Assembly (NCBI RefSeq): GCF_000513135.1
Contig: NZ_BAUV01000014.1
Span: forward strand, 22,857 to 86,856
Length of the DNA: 64,000 bases
Direction: 5' to 3'
Source of the DNA: Halalkalibacter akibai JCM 9157
Lineage (GTDB): Bacteria > Bacillota > Bacilli > Bacillales > Bacillaceae_D
In this document: in pieces, positions 30,477 to 42,518 of the stretch
Numbering within the stretch: position 1 is the first letter of the stretch
How the letters are laid out: each line of letters opens with the position of its first letter
Made by a program: the position numbers and the translations under genes
Notes under the pieces: generated by a model
Told to the model about the DNA's origin: nothing
Database searches by the model: none
Seen by the model: the letters and a program-made list of their open reading frames with translations, nothing else

Positions 30477-30557
30477 CGGTTCCCTCCTCCTTGTACATAT
30501 CTAACTTTAGTATGACCGAAGGAGAGAAACACATGATTTGTAGCTTTTGGAAACAAG

Positions 30558-31846
30558 CTACATGAACTGATATAAATAACGAATATAAAGATAAACTGTT
30601 GAAATAATAAAGGAAACAATCGCAATTGGGAAGCCAACTTTTAGAAATTCCCAATAACTAAATGAATGTTTATTTTTTACCGCAATTCCAGCAACAATGA
30701 CATTTGCCGTTGCTCCAATAATCGTTGCATTTCCTCCAAGACAAGCCCCTAGCGCTAAAGCCCACCATAAAGGATCTAAATTACTCATCCCAAACTCTTG
30801 AAATTCAAGGATGACCGGAATCATTGCTGCTACAAAAGGGATATTATCAACAAATCCGGATAAAATACCTGAACCCCATAAAATAAACATGGCCGTTTTC
30901 GGAAGATCTCCTTCTGTGTAGTAAATGATTGATTTGGCAATCTCATCGATAATCCCAACTTCTTTTAGTCCACCTACGAGCATAAACAGTCCAACAAAGA
31001 AAAAGAGTGTAACCCATTCAACGGATCGGAATACCTCTTCCATGTCTTGCTCCTCATGAGTGATCAACATTAATAAAAGCGCTCCAACCATAGCAATACT
31101 TGTTAAATCAACTTGGATAAGCGGCTGAAAAACAAAAGCTAATGTTGTCATCGTAAGAACTGAAACTGATTTAATTAACAACTTTTTATCCTTAATATAT
31201 GTAGTTGGATCAAGAGCTAACAATTTAGCTTGATCTTCTTTTGAAACAACAAGTTGTTTCTTATACAAGATGACCAAACCAAACATGACAACAGCAAAAA
31301 TAATGATAACAACTGGACTTAAGTGAATTAAAAAATCATTGAACGTAAGATGCTCAACAGCTTGCCCAATCATTAAATTTGGGGGATCCCCAATTAAAGT
31401 TGCTGTTCCTCCAATATTAGACGCCATGACAATTGTTAGTAAAAAAGGCACAGCCGGAAGCTTCAACAAAGAAGTTAGTGTGAAAATAATAGGAACAATT
31501 AATAAAACCGTTGTCACATTATTTAAAAAAGCTGATCCGAACGCTGTCAAAGACGATATGACAATCAACAACGGAATCGGTCTCCCTTGCACCGCTCTCG
31601 CTAACGACACGGCTACATACTCAAAAAATCCACTTTGGCTCGTAATTGAGACTAAAATCATCATGCTAATAAAAGCGTAATCGTATGCCAATCTATATGG
31701 TGCAAAAAAGCTGCATTGATTTCATATACACCAAATACAAGCATGAGTACTCCACCGAAGCAGGCAATGACAGCTCGGTTTAATTTTTCTGTAATGATAA
31801 AGAAATAACTGCAAAGAAAGATAATTAACGCTAAGGTAACCCCCAT
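30558..31846 (-). pseudogene. ArsB/NhaD-family ion transporter, frameshifted
   Basis: An antiporter-type membrane protein of about 430 residues in the IT superfamily. The N-terminal part (GVTLALIIFLCSYFFIITEKLN ... IDWHTITLLL) stops at 31661. The rest, from MMILVSITSQSGFFEY to the C-terminus, continues in another frame with the family motifs FLNNVTTVLLIVPI and GDPPNLMIGQA. Restoring one G, TTAG(G)CATGATG near 31666, joins them as LLLGMMILVSI. NhaD members exchange Na+ for H+ in salt or alkaline conditions; arsenite or citrate transport are other options for the superfamily. The start ATG at 31846 follows GGAGAG. Confidence 0.85.
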
Positions 31847-32004
31847 GTTTGTACTCCTCTCCTCCATTTCTACCATCCTATGACAGACGAGCTTGAAACA
31901 TGTCCGAATTTCTAGACAAGCAAAATCTTGCTTCTATTTTGAACAAGCCTGAATAAGCTGTAATAAGGGTTTTTAATTTCCTAATTGAAAGGAGAGAGAT
32001 TTTC

Positions 32005-32382
32005 TTGGCTTATCGAGGATTTTTTCCAGCAGTTTTATTTGGGTTAACAACGATTCTTTTGATTGCACTTTCATTTAGTTTCGTCGTCTCACTTGTTTTG
32101 TCTTTTTCAAGTTTAACAGAACACTCTGTTAAATGGCTTATTACGATCGTTGCCTTTGTTACGATGTTTTTAGGAGGAACTATTTCTGGAGCAAAAGCAA
32201 AAGAAAAAGGTTGGATCGCAGGAGCATTCACCGCATTACTATTTTCCCTTTTGACATTCTTAATCCAATATTTAGGTTACAATAATACTTTCACAAGCGA
32301 ACAATATCTGTTCCATGGAGGCTATATTTTAGTGGCAGCTATCGGTGGCATTATTGGGGTAAACCTTTCAAGCAATAAATAA
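32005..32382 (+). CDS. TIGR04086-type four-helix membrane protein (YrzE-like)
   Basis: A 125-residue protein with four predicted helices in two hairpins; GGTISGAKAKEKGWIAGAF and GGIIGVNLSSNK are the paired glycine-rich turns of the TIGR04086 family. No function is known. It uses a TTG start with GGAGAGA 8 bp upstream. It is convergent with yajC, and the two share the terminator at 32386-32419. B. subtilis yrzE lies in the same place. Confidence 0.85.
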   Translation: MAYRGFFPAVLFGLTTILLIALSFSFVVSLVLSFSSLTEHSVKWLITIVAFVTMFLGGTISGAKAKEKGWIAGAFTALLFSLLTFLIQYLGYNNTFTSEQYLFHGGYILVAAIGGIIGVNLSSNK

Positions 32383-32385
32383 AGT

Positions 32386-32419
32386 AAAAAAGAGCGCGGC
32401 TTATGCTGCGCTCTTTTTT
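32386..32419. terminator. Bidirectional terminator between yrzE-like and yajC
   Basis: AAAAAAGAGCGC and GCGCTCTTTTTT form a perfect stem with A and T tracts on both sides. Confidence 0.9.
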
Positions 32420-32426
32420 ATGTAAA

Positions 32427-32690
32427 TCAATCTGGGTTTACAACTTCCCTTACAGCTGCACGATCAAATGTTAGCTTGCGGTTATCGTTTACAAGAATCA
32501 CCATAACATCGTCGTCAACTGAATCAATCGTACCGTGGATACCACCGATTGTAATGATTTTATCTCCGCGTTTTAATGCGTTATGCATTTCACGGATTGC
32601 TTTTTGCTTCTTTTGTTGTGGACGAATGAGTAAGAAGTAAAAAATAGCAAACATTAAAATAAGTGGAAGTAACGTTCCAAAAATCTCCAT
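32427..32690 (-). CDS. yajC: Preprotein translocase accessory subunit YajC
   Basis: An 87-residue protein with one N-terminal helix (MEIFGTLLPLILMFAIFYFL) followed by LIRPQQKKQKAIREMHNALKRGD and GGIHGTIDSVDDD, the standard YajC layout. It associates with SecDF. I use the ATG at 32690 after GGGGGG. Last gene of the ruv-queA-tgt cluster. Confidence 0.93.
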   Translation of the reverse strand: MEIFGTLLPLILMFAIFYFLLIRPQQKKQKAIREMHNALKRGDKIITIGGIHGTIDSVDDDVMVILVNDNRKLTFDRAAVREVVNPD

Positions 32691-32747
32691 CTTTATCCCC
32701 CCTTTCATTAATAAAAAGTAAGTGAGTAGCTATAAACGCGTCACTTA

Positions 32748-34924
<2,177 letters not shown>

Positions 34925-35009
34925 GTTTAATTCACCTTTTTAAGTCAAAATAATTGCCTGCTTAACATATCTTGATTATCATATCGAATCCAGGAACCCC
35001 TTGCAACTG

Positions 35010-35228
35010 TTACCTGAACCGTCCGATTATAAAAAACACTAATGATAATATTACGCTAACGATGATACTCGTCATTAAAGGAAAATAGAAAGTCGTATTT
35101 TCACGTTTAATTAAAATATCACCAGGTAGTTTCCCAAGTGGAATATAGCGTCCAATCGCAAACCAGACAATTCCAACTAGAATAAAGAGTATGCCAATAA
35201 TAATTAACATTTTTGGAAAAGAACTCAT
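35010..35228 (-). CDS. DUF2905 two-helix membrane protein
   Basis: A 72-residue protein with two helices separated by GRYIPLGKLPGDILIKRENTT, the conserved loop of DUF2905. No function is known, but it sits beside ruvB in many Firmicutes. Its start overlaps the ruvB stop (TAATG arrangement), so it is translationally coupled. Confidence 0.85.
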   Translation of the reverse strand: MSSFPKMLIIIGILFILVGIVWFAIGRYIPLGKLPGDILIKRENTTFYFPLMTSIIVSVILSLVFFIIGRFR

Positions 35229-36226
35229 TAATTCGGAACCTCCAAATTAAAATGCTGATAACAGGCAGCTGTTACAACCCTTCCTCTCGGCGTACGTTGG
35301 ATAAATCCAATTTGCAATAAATAAGGTTCATAAACATCTTCAATCGTATCAGGTTCTTCACCAATTGTTGCAGATATGGTTTCAAGTCCAACCGGCCCAC
35401 CACGATATTTCTCAATCATCCCAAATAATAATTTATGATCAATATGATCAAGACCAAGGGCGTCTACTTGTAAATCTCTAAGAGCATTTTGAGCTAACGT
35501 TAGAGTAATCGTTCCATCCCCTTTAACTTGAGCAAAATCACGTACACGTCTTAGTAGTCGATTGGCAATACGAGGAGTCCCTCTAGAACGTCTTGCTATT
35601 TCCCCCGCAGCATCATCATCAATGCTCGTCTGAAAAATATCAGCAGTCCTACTAACTATAATAGCCAATTCTGCCTCAGTATAATACTCTAATCGCGCAA
35701 GTACTCCAAATCGATCTCTTAAAGGTGCTGATAACATGCCAGCTCTTGTTGTTGCCCCTACTAACGTAAATGGTGGTAAATCTAACCTAACTGATCTTGC
35801 CGTAGGGCCTTTTCCAATAACAATATCAAGACAGAAATCCTCCATTGCTGGGTATAGAACTTCTTCCACCATGCGATTTAGCCTATGTATTTCATCAATA
35901 AAAAGGACGTCTCCAGGTTCTAAAGATGTAAGGATAGCTGCTAAATCACCTGGTCGTTCAATCGCTGGCCCAGAGGTCGTCCGCATTTGAACCCCCATTT
36001 CAGCTGCAATTATTCCCGACAGTGTGGTTTTTCCTAAACCTGGAGGACCATATAAGAGAACATGATCCAAACATTCCTCTCGCATTTTGGCAGCTTCCAT
36101 AAATATAGAAAGATTTTTTTTTACTTTCTCTTGTCCAATATATTGTTCAAGCTTCAGCGGACGAATGGACTGGTCAATGGAGTCTTCCAACCCATGAGCT
36201 TCAGCTGAGATCATTCGTTCTTCCAC
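35228..36226 (-). CDS. ruvB: Holliday junction DNA helicase RuvB
   Basis: A roughly 332-residue AAA+ motor for branch migration. Motifs: Walker [10 protein letters not shown], Walker [13 protein letters not shown], sensor [20 protein letters not shown], and a C-terminal winged helix ([16 protein letters not shown]). I place the start at the GTG at 36226 ([12 protein letters not shown]), which follows AAGGAGG by a normal distance and matches the family N-terminus; the GTG at 36235 overlaps that site. Confidence 0.95.
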   Translation of the reverse strand: MEERMISAEAHGLEDSIDQSIRPLKLEQYIGQEKVKKNLSIFMEAAKMREECLDHVLLYGPPGLGKTTLSGIIAAEMGVQMRTTSGPAIERPGDLAAILTSLEPGDVLFIDEIHRLNRMVEEVLYPAMEDFCLDIVIGKGPTARSVRLDLPPFTLVGATTRAGMLSAPLRDRFGVLARLEYYTEAELAIIVSRTADIFQTSIDDDAAGEIARRSRGTPRIANRLLRRVRDFAQVKGDGTITLTLAQNALRDLQVDALGLDHIDHKLLFGMIEKYRGGPVGLETISATIGEEPDTIEDVYEPYLLQIGFIQRTPRGRVVTAACYQHFNLEVPN

Positions 36227-36241
36227 AGGGATCACCTCCTT

Positions 36242-36847
36242 TTAGCCTTTTAACATTAATTGAAGAGCCTTTTTAATATAAGCATCTGTCGTCAAATTTT
36301 CCTCTTTTAAATGAGGTCGAACTTTTTTGAGCTCTTTTTCCACATAACCTAAAGCACTTAATGCTTCCATTGCTTCTTCTAACTGCTTATTTTCCGTTGT
36401 TTTCTGTGAAATAGCAATCACTTCTGGTTTAAACAAATTCGGTGCAAAGTCACCTAGCTTTCCTTTAAGGTCAAGAATAATTTGACGAGCTGTTTTTTTC
36501 CCTACACCTGGGAATTTCACTAAATATGATTCATCTTCTTCCTCTATAGCATGAACTACGTGCTCTGGTTGTCCTGAAGCTAAAATTGCTAAAGCTCCCT
36601 TAGGTCCAATTCCTGAGACATTTAATAATTTTTCAAATAAAGCTCTCTCGTCTTTTGTTTGAAATCCGTATAAGCGGATTAAATCTTCTCTTACATAGTG
36701 GAATGTATACACCATTACATCTTGCTCTAAATAGCTTGAGTAACTGTACGGATTTGGACAAAACACTTGATAGCCCAGTCCATTATGATCTATCACAACA
36801 TATTGTGTGTTTATATCCACCAAAGTACCTTTAACAAATTCAATCAA
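36242..36847 (-). CDS. ruvA: Holliday junction DNA-binding protein RuvA
   Basis: A 201-residue protein with an N-terminal OB domain ([23 protein letters not shown]), two helix-hairpin-helix motifs ([16 protein letters not shown] and [23 protein letters not shown]) and the C-terminal domain III that contacts RuvB. It uses a TTG start preceded by GAGGAAG. ruvB follows, and a second ribosome site lies in the short gap. Confidence 0.95.
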   Translation of the reverse strand: MIEFVKGTLVDINTQYVVIDHNGLGYQVFCPNPYSYSSYLEQDVMVYTFHYVREDLIRLYGFQTKDERALFEKLLNVSGIGPKGALAILASGQPEHVVHAIEEEDESYLVKFPGVGKKTARQIILDLKGKLGDFAPNLFKPEVIAISQKTTENKQLEEAMEALSALGYVEKELKKVRPHLKEENLTTDAYIKKALQLMLKG

Positions 36848-36953
36848 GTCATTCTTCCTCTCTACATACGAACATTTATTTCTATTTTAGCATAAACAGA
36901 AAGAACTCGTTAGTTTAAAACAAAAGGCGTGTGAAAAGAGCTAAACAAAAAGA

Positions 36954-37014
36954 AAGAGTGACTCGTAAGTAGTCCCTCTTATGGTCGGGAGACTAAACAA
37001 AGAGTCACTCTCTT
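36954..37014 (-). terminator. bofC terminator hairpin
   Basis: AAGAGTGACTC and GAGTCACTCTCTT form the outer stem and AGTCCCTC/GGGAGACT an inner one. It directly follows the bofC stop on the minus strand. Confidence 0.75.
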
Positions 37015-37015
37015 G

Positions 37016-37582
37016 TTACATTTGCTGGGATTTATATTGTCCAAGTACTTGTAATACCTCTTCGTAATTTTTTAAGTCTTGAACAGGAATTCCATTCATG
37101 AGATCAAGGTGCTGTTGGCTTTTTAATTTGCTTGTATCTAATTGAAAGAAGGATTGAATGACTCGATCTTTTGTTGGTACTCCTTCATAAATCGAAAGAA
37201 TTCCTTCCTCCGTTATTCCGAAATATCCATTCATTTTTAATAAAGGTGAAATGTCATCAATATTCTTCCGGAATATCATTTCTGATTCATTCTGATCCAC
37301 TAAAACCCACTCTTCATAAAAGGCCCAAAAGTCCTCAGTCGACCAAATCGTCTCATGAACTACTTCTTGACTCGTCTCTCCATCTAAATAAACCCGCTCT
37401 AAAATAACATCAACTTGTTTAGGACTCATGACTGAAACAGCTTCGATATGGCTATTCTGTTCTGTAGTCTCTTGACTTCCTTCAATAACGTTCGCATTCC
37501 ACACCATAAATCCTGCACTTATAAAGAGAACAGAAAAGCATAAGAATAGAACGCTTTGCTGAATTTGTTGGAATTGCTTCAT
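37016..37582 (-). CDS. bofC: Forespore-secreted regulator BofC
   Basis: A 188-residue protein with an N-terminal signal or anchor helix (QSVLFLCFSVLFISAGFMVW) and the conserved core VDVILERVYLDGE. In B. subtilis BofC is secreted by the forespore and inhibits SpoIVB, and so tunes the sigma-K checkpoint. Location directly upstream of ruvA is as in B. subtilis. A terminator at 36954-37014 separates it from ruvA here, so the two may be independently transcribed. Confidence 0.88.
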   Translation of the reverse strand: MKQFQQIQQSVLFLCFSVLFISAGFMVWNANVIEGSQETTEQNSHIEAVSVMSPKQVDVILERVYLDGETSQEVVHETIWSTEDFWAFYEEWVLVDQNESEMIFRKNIDDISPLLKMNGYFGITEEGILSIYEGVPTKDRVIQSFFQLDTSKLKSQQHLDLMNGIPVQDLKNYEEVLQVLGQYKSQQM

Positions 37583-37765
37583 CAGCTCTTCACCACCATC
37601 AGTAAAAATAATTAAAAGGTTACTACCATTGTTAGGTTAATGTTGCCCAAAACTGGAATTTATCATTCGTATTTTTAAAAAGCTTCTCCTAAGACTTTGT
37701 TAATTTTTAATTTTTTTCTAGGCACTTTCCTGCGGCAATATGTAAAAGGAGGGCAAACTGAAAAA

Positions 37766-37792
37766 AGCAGTAGGGATTTAATCCCTACTGCT
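37766..37792 (-). terminator. Terminator of the coxA-like gene
   Basis: AGCAGTAGGGAT pairs with ATCCCTACTGCT almost without a loop and a T run follows on the minus strand. Confidence 0.85.
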
Positions 37793-37798
37793 AGAAAC

Positions 37799-39100
37799 TT
37801 AACGTGAACGTTCAAATGGACGTTGTGCTGCTCGACCTAAGTCGCCAAGCATATCTGTAAATGTTGCTCCGATTTCATCAAATGCTGTACCTGTGCGTAG
37901 AGTATTATCCATTGTACGGATTCTTCCCACTGCATCGTTATCAGTTACAACACGAACATTTTTCCCATCAGCTAATCTTTTTGCAGAACGTTCAACATTA
38001 CGTTTTACACCGTCAATATCATCATCAGCTGTGATCCCAATTACCACGTCGTCATCATGGATGATAACTCGTGCTTCATCAACACCATCAACTTCTTCAA
38101 TTTGATCTACCATACGTTGAACCGTTTGTCCGTCGTAATCTTTATGGTAGTTTACTGTCCCTTGTGCTCCAGTATGACCTTGATCATGTTGAACACCCGT
38201 ACGGTTCCCATGACCTGTAGTACCTAAACCAGTCCCTCGATTAGCTGTGCCGCGATCACGTCCTTCTAAATTCATTGCTCCGTGACCTTGACGTTGATGT
38301 CCAGGTGTTGTACCTAACGCACCTGCACCACCTCTTGCTCTACCACGTAAAATACCATCTTCATCCACCATACCAGGGCGATTTCCACCAGTTAAACCAG
38401 CTCGTTCTGTTCCAGTTGTGCCTTGGCCACCAAACATACCAGTACCACCACGACCTTGAGTTCCAAACAGTCCTTGATTGTCACGAGTATTGTAATTGTT
38501 TAAGTGAGTACGTGTTTGACCTTGATTTTGGTTATCTTGACCTAAACCGAAGAAACCACCAGCACGTCCTTGACCTGTATTTTGACCTACACCATTAATG
38601 GTAGTTCTACCAGTTACACCTTGACCAGTAATGCCTTGCTCCGTACGGCCAGCATTACCTCCATTGAAAAAGCCACCTTGACCTGTTTGGCCAGTTCGAC
38701 CTTGGCCTCCTAAAAAGCCACCTTGACCTGCTTGACCTTGGCCTCCAAATAAACCACCACGTGCTTGAGTACCAACACCTGCTCCTTGGCCAGTACCTTG
38801 TCCACCAGTAGCACGGTTTGTGCCATGAGCTGTATGACGGTCAGTACCTAGTCCTGTTGTTCCTTGTCCAGTACCTAAACCTGTTGTGCCGCGACCATTA
38901 TCGCGAGTCATCATATCTGTTAATGGACCTTCACCTTGATGACGACCTGTAGTAGCGCCACCGCCTCGCATATCTTGAGCAGTTGTACCTGTTTGATACT
39001 GATTAGCACCCATATCTGTAGCTTGGTTATCTGCACCACATCCTGCAAGACCACCTAATAGCATCGTTGCAGCTGCGACTGACATTGCAATTTTTTTCAT
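37799..39100 (-). CDS. YhcN/YlaJ-type sporulation lipoprotein with large Gly-rich insert (CoxA-like)
   Basis: A 433-residue protein. The N-terminus has a lipoprotein signal (MKKIAMSVAAATMLLGGLAG then Cys). Residues ~30-310 are low complexity, rich in Gly, Thr, Gln, Arg and His with recurring GQG/GTG/GGF units. The C-terminal ~120 residues (VQRMVDQIEEVDGVDEARVI, DDIDGVKRNVERSAKRLADG) are a YhcN/YlaJ domain found in spore inner-membrane or cortex proteins. Position next to safA matches B. subtilis coxA (yrbB), but the insert is far longer. The start ATG at 39100 follows GGGGGAG. Confidence 0.8.
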   Translation of the reverse strand: MKKIAMSVAAATMLLGGLAGCGADNQATDMGANQYQTGTTAQDMRGGGATTGRHQGEGPLTDMMTRDNGRGTTGLGTGQGTTGLGTDRHTAHGTNRATGGQGTGQGAGVGTQARGGLFGGQGQAGQGGFLGGQGRTGQTGQGGFFNGGNAGRTEQGITGQGVTGRTTINGVGQNTGQGRAGGFFGLGQDNQNQGQTRTHLNNYNTRDNQGLFGTQGRGGTGMFGGQGTTGTERAGLTGGNRPGMVDEDGILRGRARGGAGALGTTPGHQRQGHGAMNLEGRDRGTANRGTGLGTTGHGNRTGVQHDQGHTGAQGTVNYHKDYDGQTVQRMVDQIEEVDGVDEARVIIHDDDVVIGITADDDIDGVKRNVERSAKRLADGKNVRVVTDNDAVGRIRTMDNTLRTGTAFDEIGATFTDMLGDLGRAAQRPFERSR

Positions 39101-39186
39101 TTGTTTTCTCCCCCTTTCACCAATTATCATGGCTTTTAAGAAGGAGCTTTACACTGGTTGTTCTTGGTTAGTATTCCAAATCCAAA

Positions 39187-39220
39187 AGAACCTATAAGGT
39201 TTTAAGCCCTTATAGGTTCT
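39187..39220 (-). terminator. safA terminator
   Basis: AGAACCTATAAGG pairs with CCTTATAGGTTCT around an 8-base loop; TTTTGG follows on the minus strand. Confidence 0.8.
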
Positions 39221-39248
39221 CACTATTTATATGATCAATGTCTACACC

Positions 39249-40346
39249 TTAATCATCATAATCATCATAATCATCTGATTCATGATATCCTTGCATGTAA
39301 AATTGATCTTGCATTGGCATCATCTGACCATTTGGACCATACGTTATTGGTTGAGTTGGTCCACAACAATCTGATCCATTAAATGATGGTTGATGCGGCA
39401 TCCCTTGTTGCATCGGCATATGGCTAGGATAAAACGGCATAGGCATTTGATCTTGACCAAAGGATGGAGGCATCATGGGCTGTTGTTGATGATGCTGTGA
39501 TTGATGTTGTGTTGGTTGATGCTGTTGCGGAAATTGCTGCATGTATGGTTGTTGACCTGTAGGTACTTGTTGCCCAAGTTGTTGGTTAGGATAAAACGGC
39601 ATTTGTTGTTGCTGCTGATATGGTGGACACGGCATTTGTTGCGGTTGCATACCAAATGGTTGAGCTGGTCCGCATCCTGGCATTAACGGGCTTACCTGCA
39701 TATAATCTGGTTGCATTTGCGGCATAGGCTGTTGTGGTTGCATAACAGGCTGCTTTTGTGTCGGCTGTTGTGGTTGCATTATTGGTTGCATTTGCGGCGG
39801 CATTGGTTGTTGTTTAGGTGTATAGTGTTTTTTGGGTGCATAGTGTTTTGGTTCGTATGTTTCCTTTTTAATTGGTTTTAATTGTTCCTTCGGTTTAGGC
39901 ATTTCCTTTTTTGTCTCAGCTTTAGCTTTTACAGGTGGTTTTTGAACGGTCGGCATTTTTGGTTTAGGTTTCACCTGTGGCTGTTGTGGCTGATAGAAAT
40001 TCACATTAGTTTGATACGTATTTACATCAATTTTCTTTTTAACTGGCTGCTTCATTTGAGGCATCATCGGCATCTCAACATGAGGCATTTGTGGCATTTC
40101 CATTTTAGGTTGTTCTTTTGGTTGCACCGGAGCAACTTGCGCTTCTTTTTTCGGTTGTTCTTTTACTACTTGAGCTTCTTTTTTCACAGGAACACTACCT
40201 GTAGGAATTTTTATCTTCATCCCCGGCATAATCATATCCGGATTGGATAATTGTGCATTAGCAGCTTTCAACTGTTCGAAATCCACTCCGTACTTCTCAG
40301 CTAATTTCCAAAGAGTATCACCTTTTTGTACAATATGAATCTTCAC
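39249..40346 (-). CDS. safA: Spore coat assembly protein SafA
   Basis: A 365-residue protein with an N-terminal LysM domain (KIHIVQKGDTLWKLAEKYGV, IMPGMKIKIP) that targets the spore cortex/coat interface. A long Pro/Gln/Met/Lys-rich region and an acidic tail (ESDDYDDYDD) follow. SafA organises the inner coat in B. subtilis, where it also lies just downstream of nadA. The repetitive region (MQPQQ-, MPQM-, QQQ- units) evolves quickly. There is no signal peptide, as for SafA. Confidence 0.9.
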   Translation of the reverse strand: MKIHIVQKGDTLWKLAEKYGVDFEQLKAANAQLSNPDMIMPGMKIKIPTGSVPVKKEAQVVKEQPKKEAQVAPVQPKEQPKMEMPQMPHVEMPMMPQMKQPVKKKIDVNTYQTNVNFYQPQQPQVKPKPKMPTVQKPPVKAKAETKKEMPKPKEQLKPIKKETYEPKHYAPKKHYTPKQQPMPPQMQPIMQPQQPTQKQPVMQPQQPMPQMQPDYMQVSPLMPGCGPAQPFGMQPQQMPCPPYQQQQQMPFYPNQQLGQQVPTGQQPYMQQFPQQHQPTQHQSQHHQQQPMMPPSFGQDQMPMPFYPSHMPMQQGMPHQPSFNGSDCCGPTQPITYGPNGQMMPMQDQFYMQGYHESDDYDDYDD

Positions 40347-40512
40347 GTTAACATTCCCTCCTCATACCGTTCTTTACATCCTATGTGCCTTTAGGCGTTT
40401 TGACACGCCATCTTTCATCGTCATAATTAATCGAAATAGGGAGAAGACTAGTAATGCAAGGGTTCTCAGCACAGCTTATGTCTAAAAAAATAGGTTTATG
40501 CCTACTTACATG

Positions 40513-40541
40513 AAAAAACCCATCGTTTTATGGATGGGTTA
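40513..40541 (-). terminator. nadA terminator
   Basis: AACCCATC and GATGGGTT form a stem that is followed by TTTTTT on the minus strand. It closes the nadB-nadC-nadA operon. Confidence 0.85.
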
Positions 40542-40561
40542 GAAAGTATTTGATTTAAACA

Positions 40562-41668
40562 TTAATTTGGACGATCCAGCATTCTTTGTAGAGCTAAATT
40601 TGCTTCTTTTGTCGTCATTTGATCTACAGTGATAGGATAATGCAGATTTCCTTCTATGAGCTCCTCCAATGACCAGAGTAAATGATCTAAATCAATCCGA
40701 TTCATAGTAAGGCATGGACACATCGTCGGATTTAATGAAAAGACTTCTTTATCAGGGAATTGCTGAGCTAAACGATTAACTAAATTCATTTCAGTTCCAA
40801 CAGCCCAGGCCGTACCAGGTTCAGCTTTTCGAATTGTTTCGATAATATAATGAGTAGAACCATTTAAATCAGCCGCTTGAACAACTTCAAACGTACATTC
40901 TGGATGAACGATAATGTTCGTCTCTGGAGACTGCTTTCTTAATTGTTCTATTTGCTCGACTGTAAACTTCTCATGAACGGAGCAGTGGCCTTTCCAGAGG
41001 ATGACTTTTATCTCTTCTACAGGACCATCACACACCAGTTTTTGAGCAATCGGATCCCAGATACCCATCTCGTGTAATTCAATACCAAGATCATAAGCTG
41101 TATTCCGCCCTAAATGTTGATCAGGTAAAAAAAGCAGTCTTTGTTTTTGCGTGAACGCCCATTCAACCATAGACTTAGCATTTGAAGAAGTAACAGTAGC
41201 TCCACCGTTCCTTCCACAGAACGCTTTGATGGCGGCTGTACTGTTCACATAAGTTAAGGGTAGGATCGTATCTCCGTACATTTTTTGTAACTCAACCCAG
41301 GCATGTTCAGTTTGCTCGATATCTGCCATGTCTGCCATCGAACAGCCGGCTTTTAAGTCAGGTAAGATAACATGCTGTTCATTCGTTGTTAACATATCAG
41401 CCGTTTCAGCCATGAAATGAACACCACAGAATACAATATACTCTGCATCACGGTTGTCCTTTGACAATTGAGCCAACTGTAAAGAGTCACCTGTCGCATC
41501 AGCAAACTCAATAACTTCATCTCGTTGATAATGATGTCCAGGTATAAATAATTTGGAACCAAGCTGTTGTTTAATCTCAAGAATTCTAGCTCGTTTTTCT
41601 TCTGTTGTCATTTCTCTATATTTTTCAGGTAGTCGGTCAATCGTTGCTACTTTGTCAAGAAATTTCAT
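40562..41668 (-). CDS. nadA: Quinolinate synthase NadA
   Basis: A 368-residue [4Fe-4S] enzyme that condenses iminoaspartate with DHAP to quinolinate. Iron ligands are likely Cys109 ([11 protein letters not shown]), the cysteine of HPECTFEV and one in [12 protein letters not shown]. It is the long Bacillus form. Its ATG overlaps the nadC stop (TAATG). Cluster assembly may depend on the NifS-type desulfurase encoded divergently. Confidence 0.96.
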   Translation of the reverse strand: MKFLDKVATIDRLPEKYREMTTEEKRARILEIKQQLGSKLFIPGHHYQRDEVIEFADATGDSLQLAQLSKDNRDAEYIVFCGVHFMAETADMLTTNEQHVILPDLKAGCSMADMADIEQTEHAWVELQKMYGDTILPLTYVNSTAAIKAFCGRNGGATVTSSNAKSMVEWAFTQKQRLLFLPDQHLGRNTAYDLGIELHEMGIWDPIAQKLVCDGPVEEIKVILWKGHCSVHEKFTVEQIEQLRKQSPETNIIVHPECTFEVVQAADLNGSTHYIIETIRKAEPGTAWAVGTEMNLVNRLAQQFPDKEVFSLNPTMCPCLTMNRIDLDHLLWSLEELIEGNLHYPITVDQMTTKEANLALQRMLDRPN

Positions 41669-42507
41669 TACATTTCCTCCTCAAGTAAAAAACTTATATC
41701 TGTTGATTTTACTGAATGCGTTAAACAACCTAATGAAATATAATGAACGCCACAATCTTTGAATGAAGGAAGAGATTCTAAATTAATGCCTCCTGAAGCT
41801 TCCGTCACAATTGTTTTCGGTACTAGGTTAACGTAATGTTTGATTTCTTGAGGTGTTGCATTGTCAAACATGATCACATCTACATTCGCGTTTACAGCTT
41901 CTAACACTTCTTGTTCATTTGTCGTTTCCACTTCAATTTTCACCATATGTCCAACTTCATTTCGGACTGTCCTCACAGCTTTCTGAATTCCTCCACAGGC
42001 TAATAGATGGTTTTCTTTTAACAAGACCGCATCACTTAAACTACGACGATGATTAAAACCTCCCCCACAACGAACCGCGTATTTTTCAAAGATTCGTAAT
42101 CCAGGAGTCGTCTTTCTTGTGTCACAAATCCGAATAGATGAATCGTCTAATTGCTTAATCGCTTTTTGAGTCATAGTTGCTACACCAGACATCCGCTGAA
42201 GAAGATTTAACAGCACTCTTTCCCCTGCTAGTAAATCTTGAATATTTCCTTCAAAGCGAGCAATAATGTCTCCCTTGTTAAAAGCAACACCGTCTTTTAT
42301 TAACACATGAACTCTGATAGAAGGATTAATAATTTGATAGCCAATCGACAATAGCTCAGCGCCTGCCATAACTCCATCTTCTTTGGCTTTTAGAAAAGCT
42401 TTTCCGCTTGCGTTTCCCATAATGGACGATGCGGTCGTAATATCTAATTCTCCTAGATCTTCTTTAAAAAAGTGTTCAAGCTTTTCTTTTACAATAAGTT
42501 TGTTCAA
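41668..42507 (-). CDS. nadC: Nicotinate-nucleotide pyrophosphorylase NadC
   Basis: A 279-residue enzyme converting quinolinate and PRPP to nicotinate mononucleotide. Signatures are [24 protein letters not shown] and [13 protein letters not shown], followed by [13 protein letters not shown]. It lies 11 bp after nadB and overlaps nadA by one base. Confidence 0.96.
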   Translation of the reverse strand: MNKLIVKEKLEHFFKEDLGELDITTASSIMGNASGKAFLKAKEDGVMAGAELLSIGYQIINPSIRVHVLIKDGVAFNKGDIIARFEGNIQDLLAGERVLLNLLQRMSGVATMTQKAIKQLDDSSIRICDTRKTTPGLRIFEKYAVRCGGGFNHRRSLSDAVLLKENHLLACGGIQKAVRTVRNEVGHMVKIEVETTNEQEVLEAVNANVDVIMFDNATPQEIKHYVNLVPKTIVTEASGGINLESLPSFKDCGVHYISLGCLTHSVKSTDISFLLEEEM

Positions 42508-42518
42508 GTTTATTCCTC

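Noticed and set aside
39882..40250. 122-codon plus-strand ORF inside safA
   Set aside because: Its Phe/Leu/Arg/His-rich sequence is the complement of the Lys/Pro/Gln-rich safA codons.
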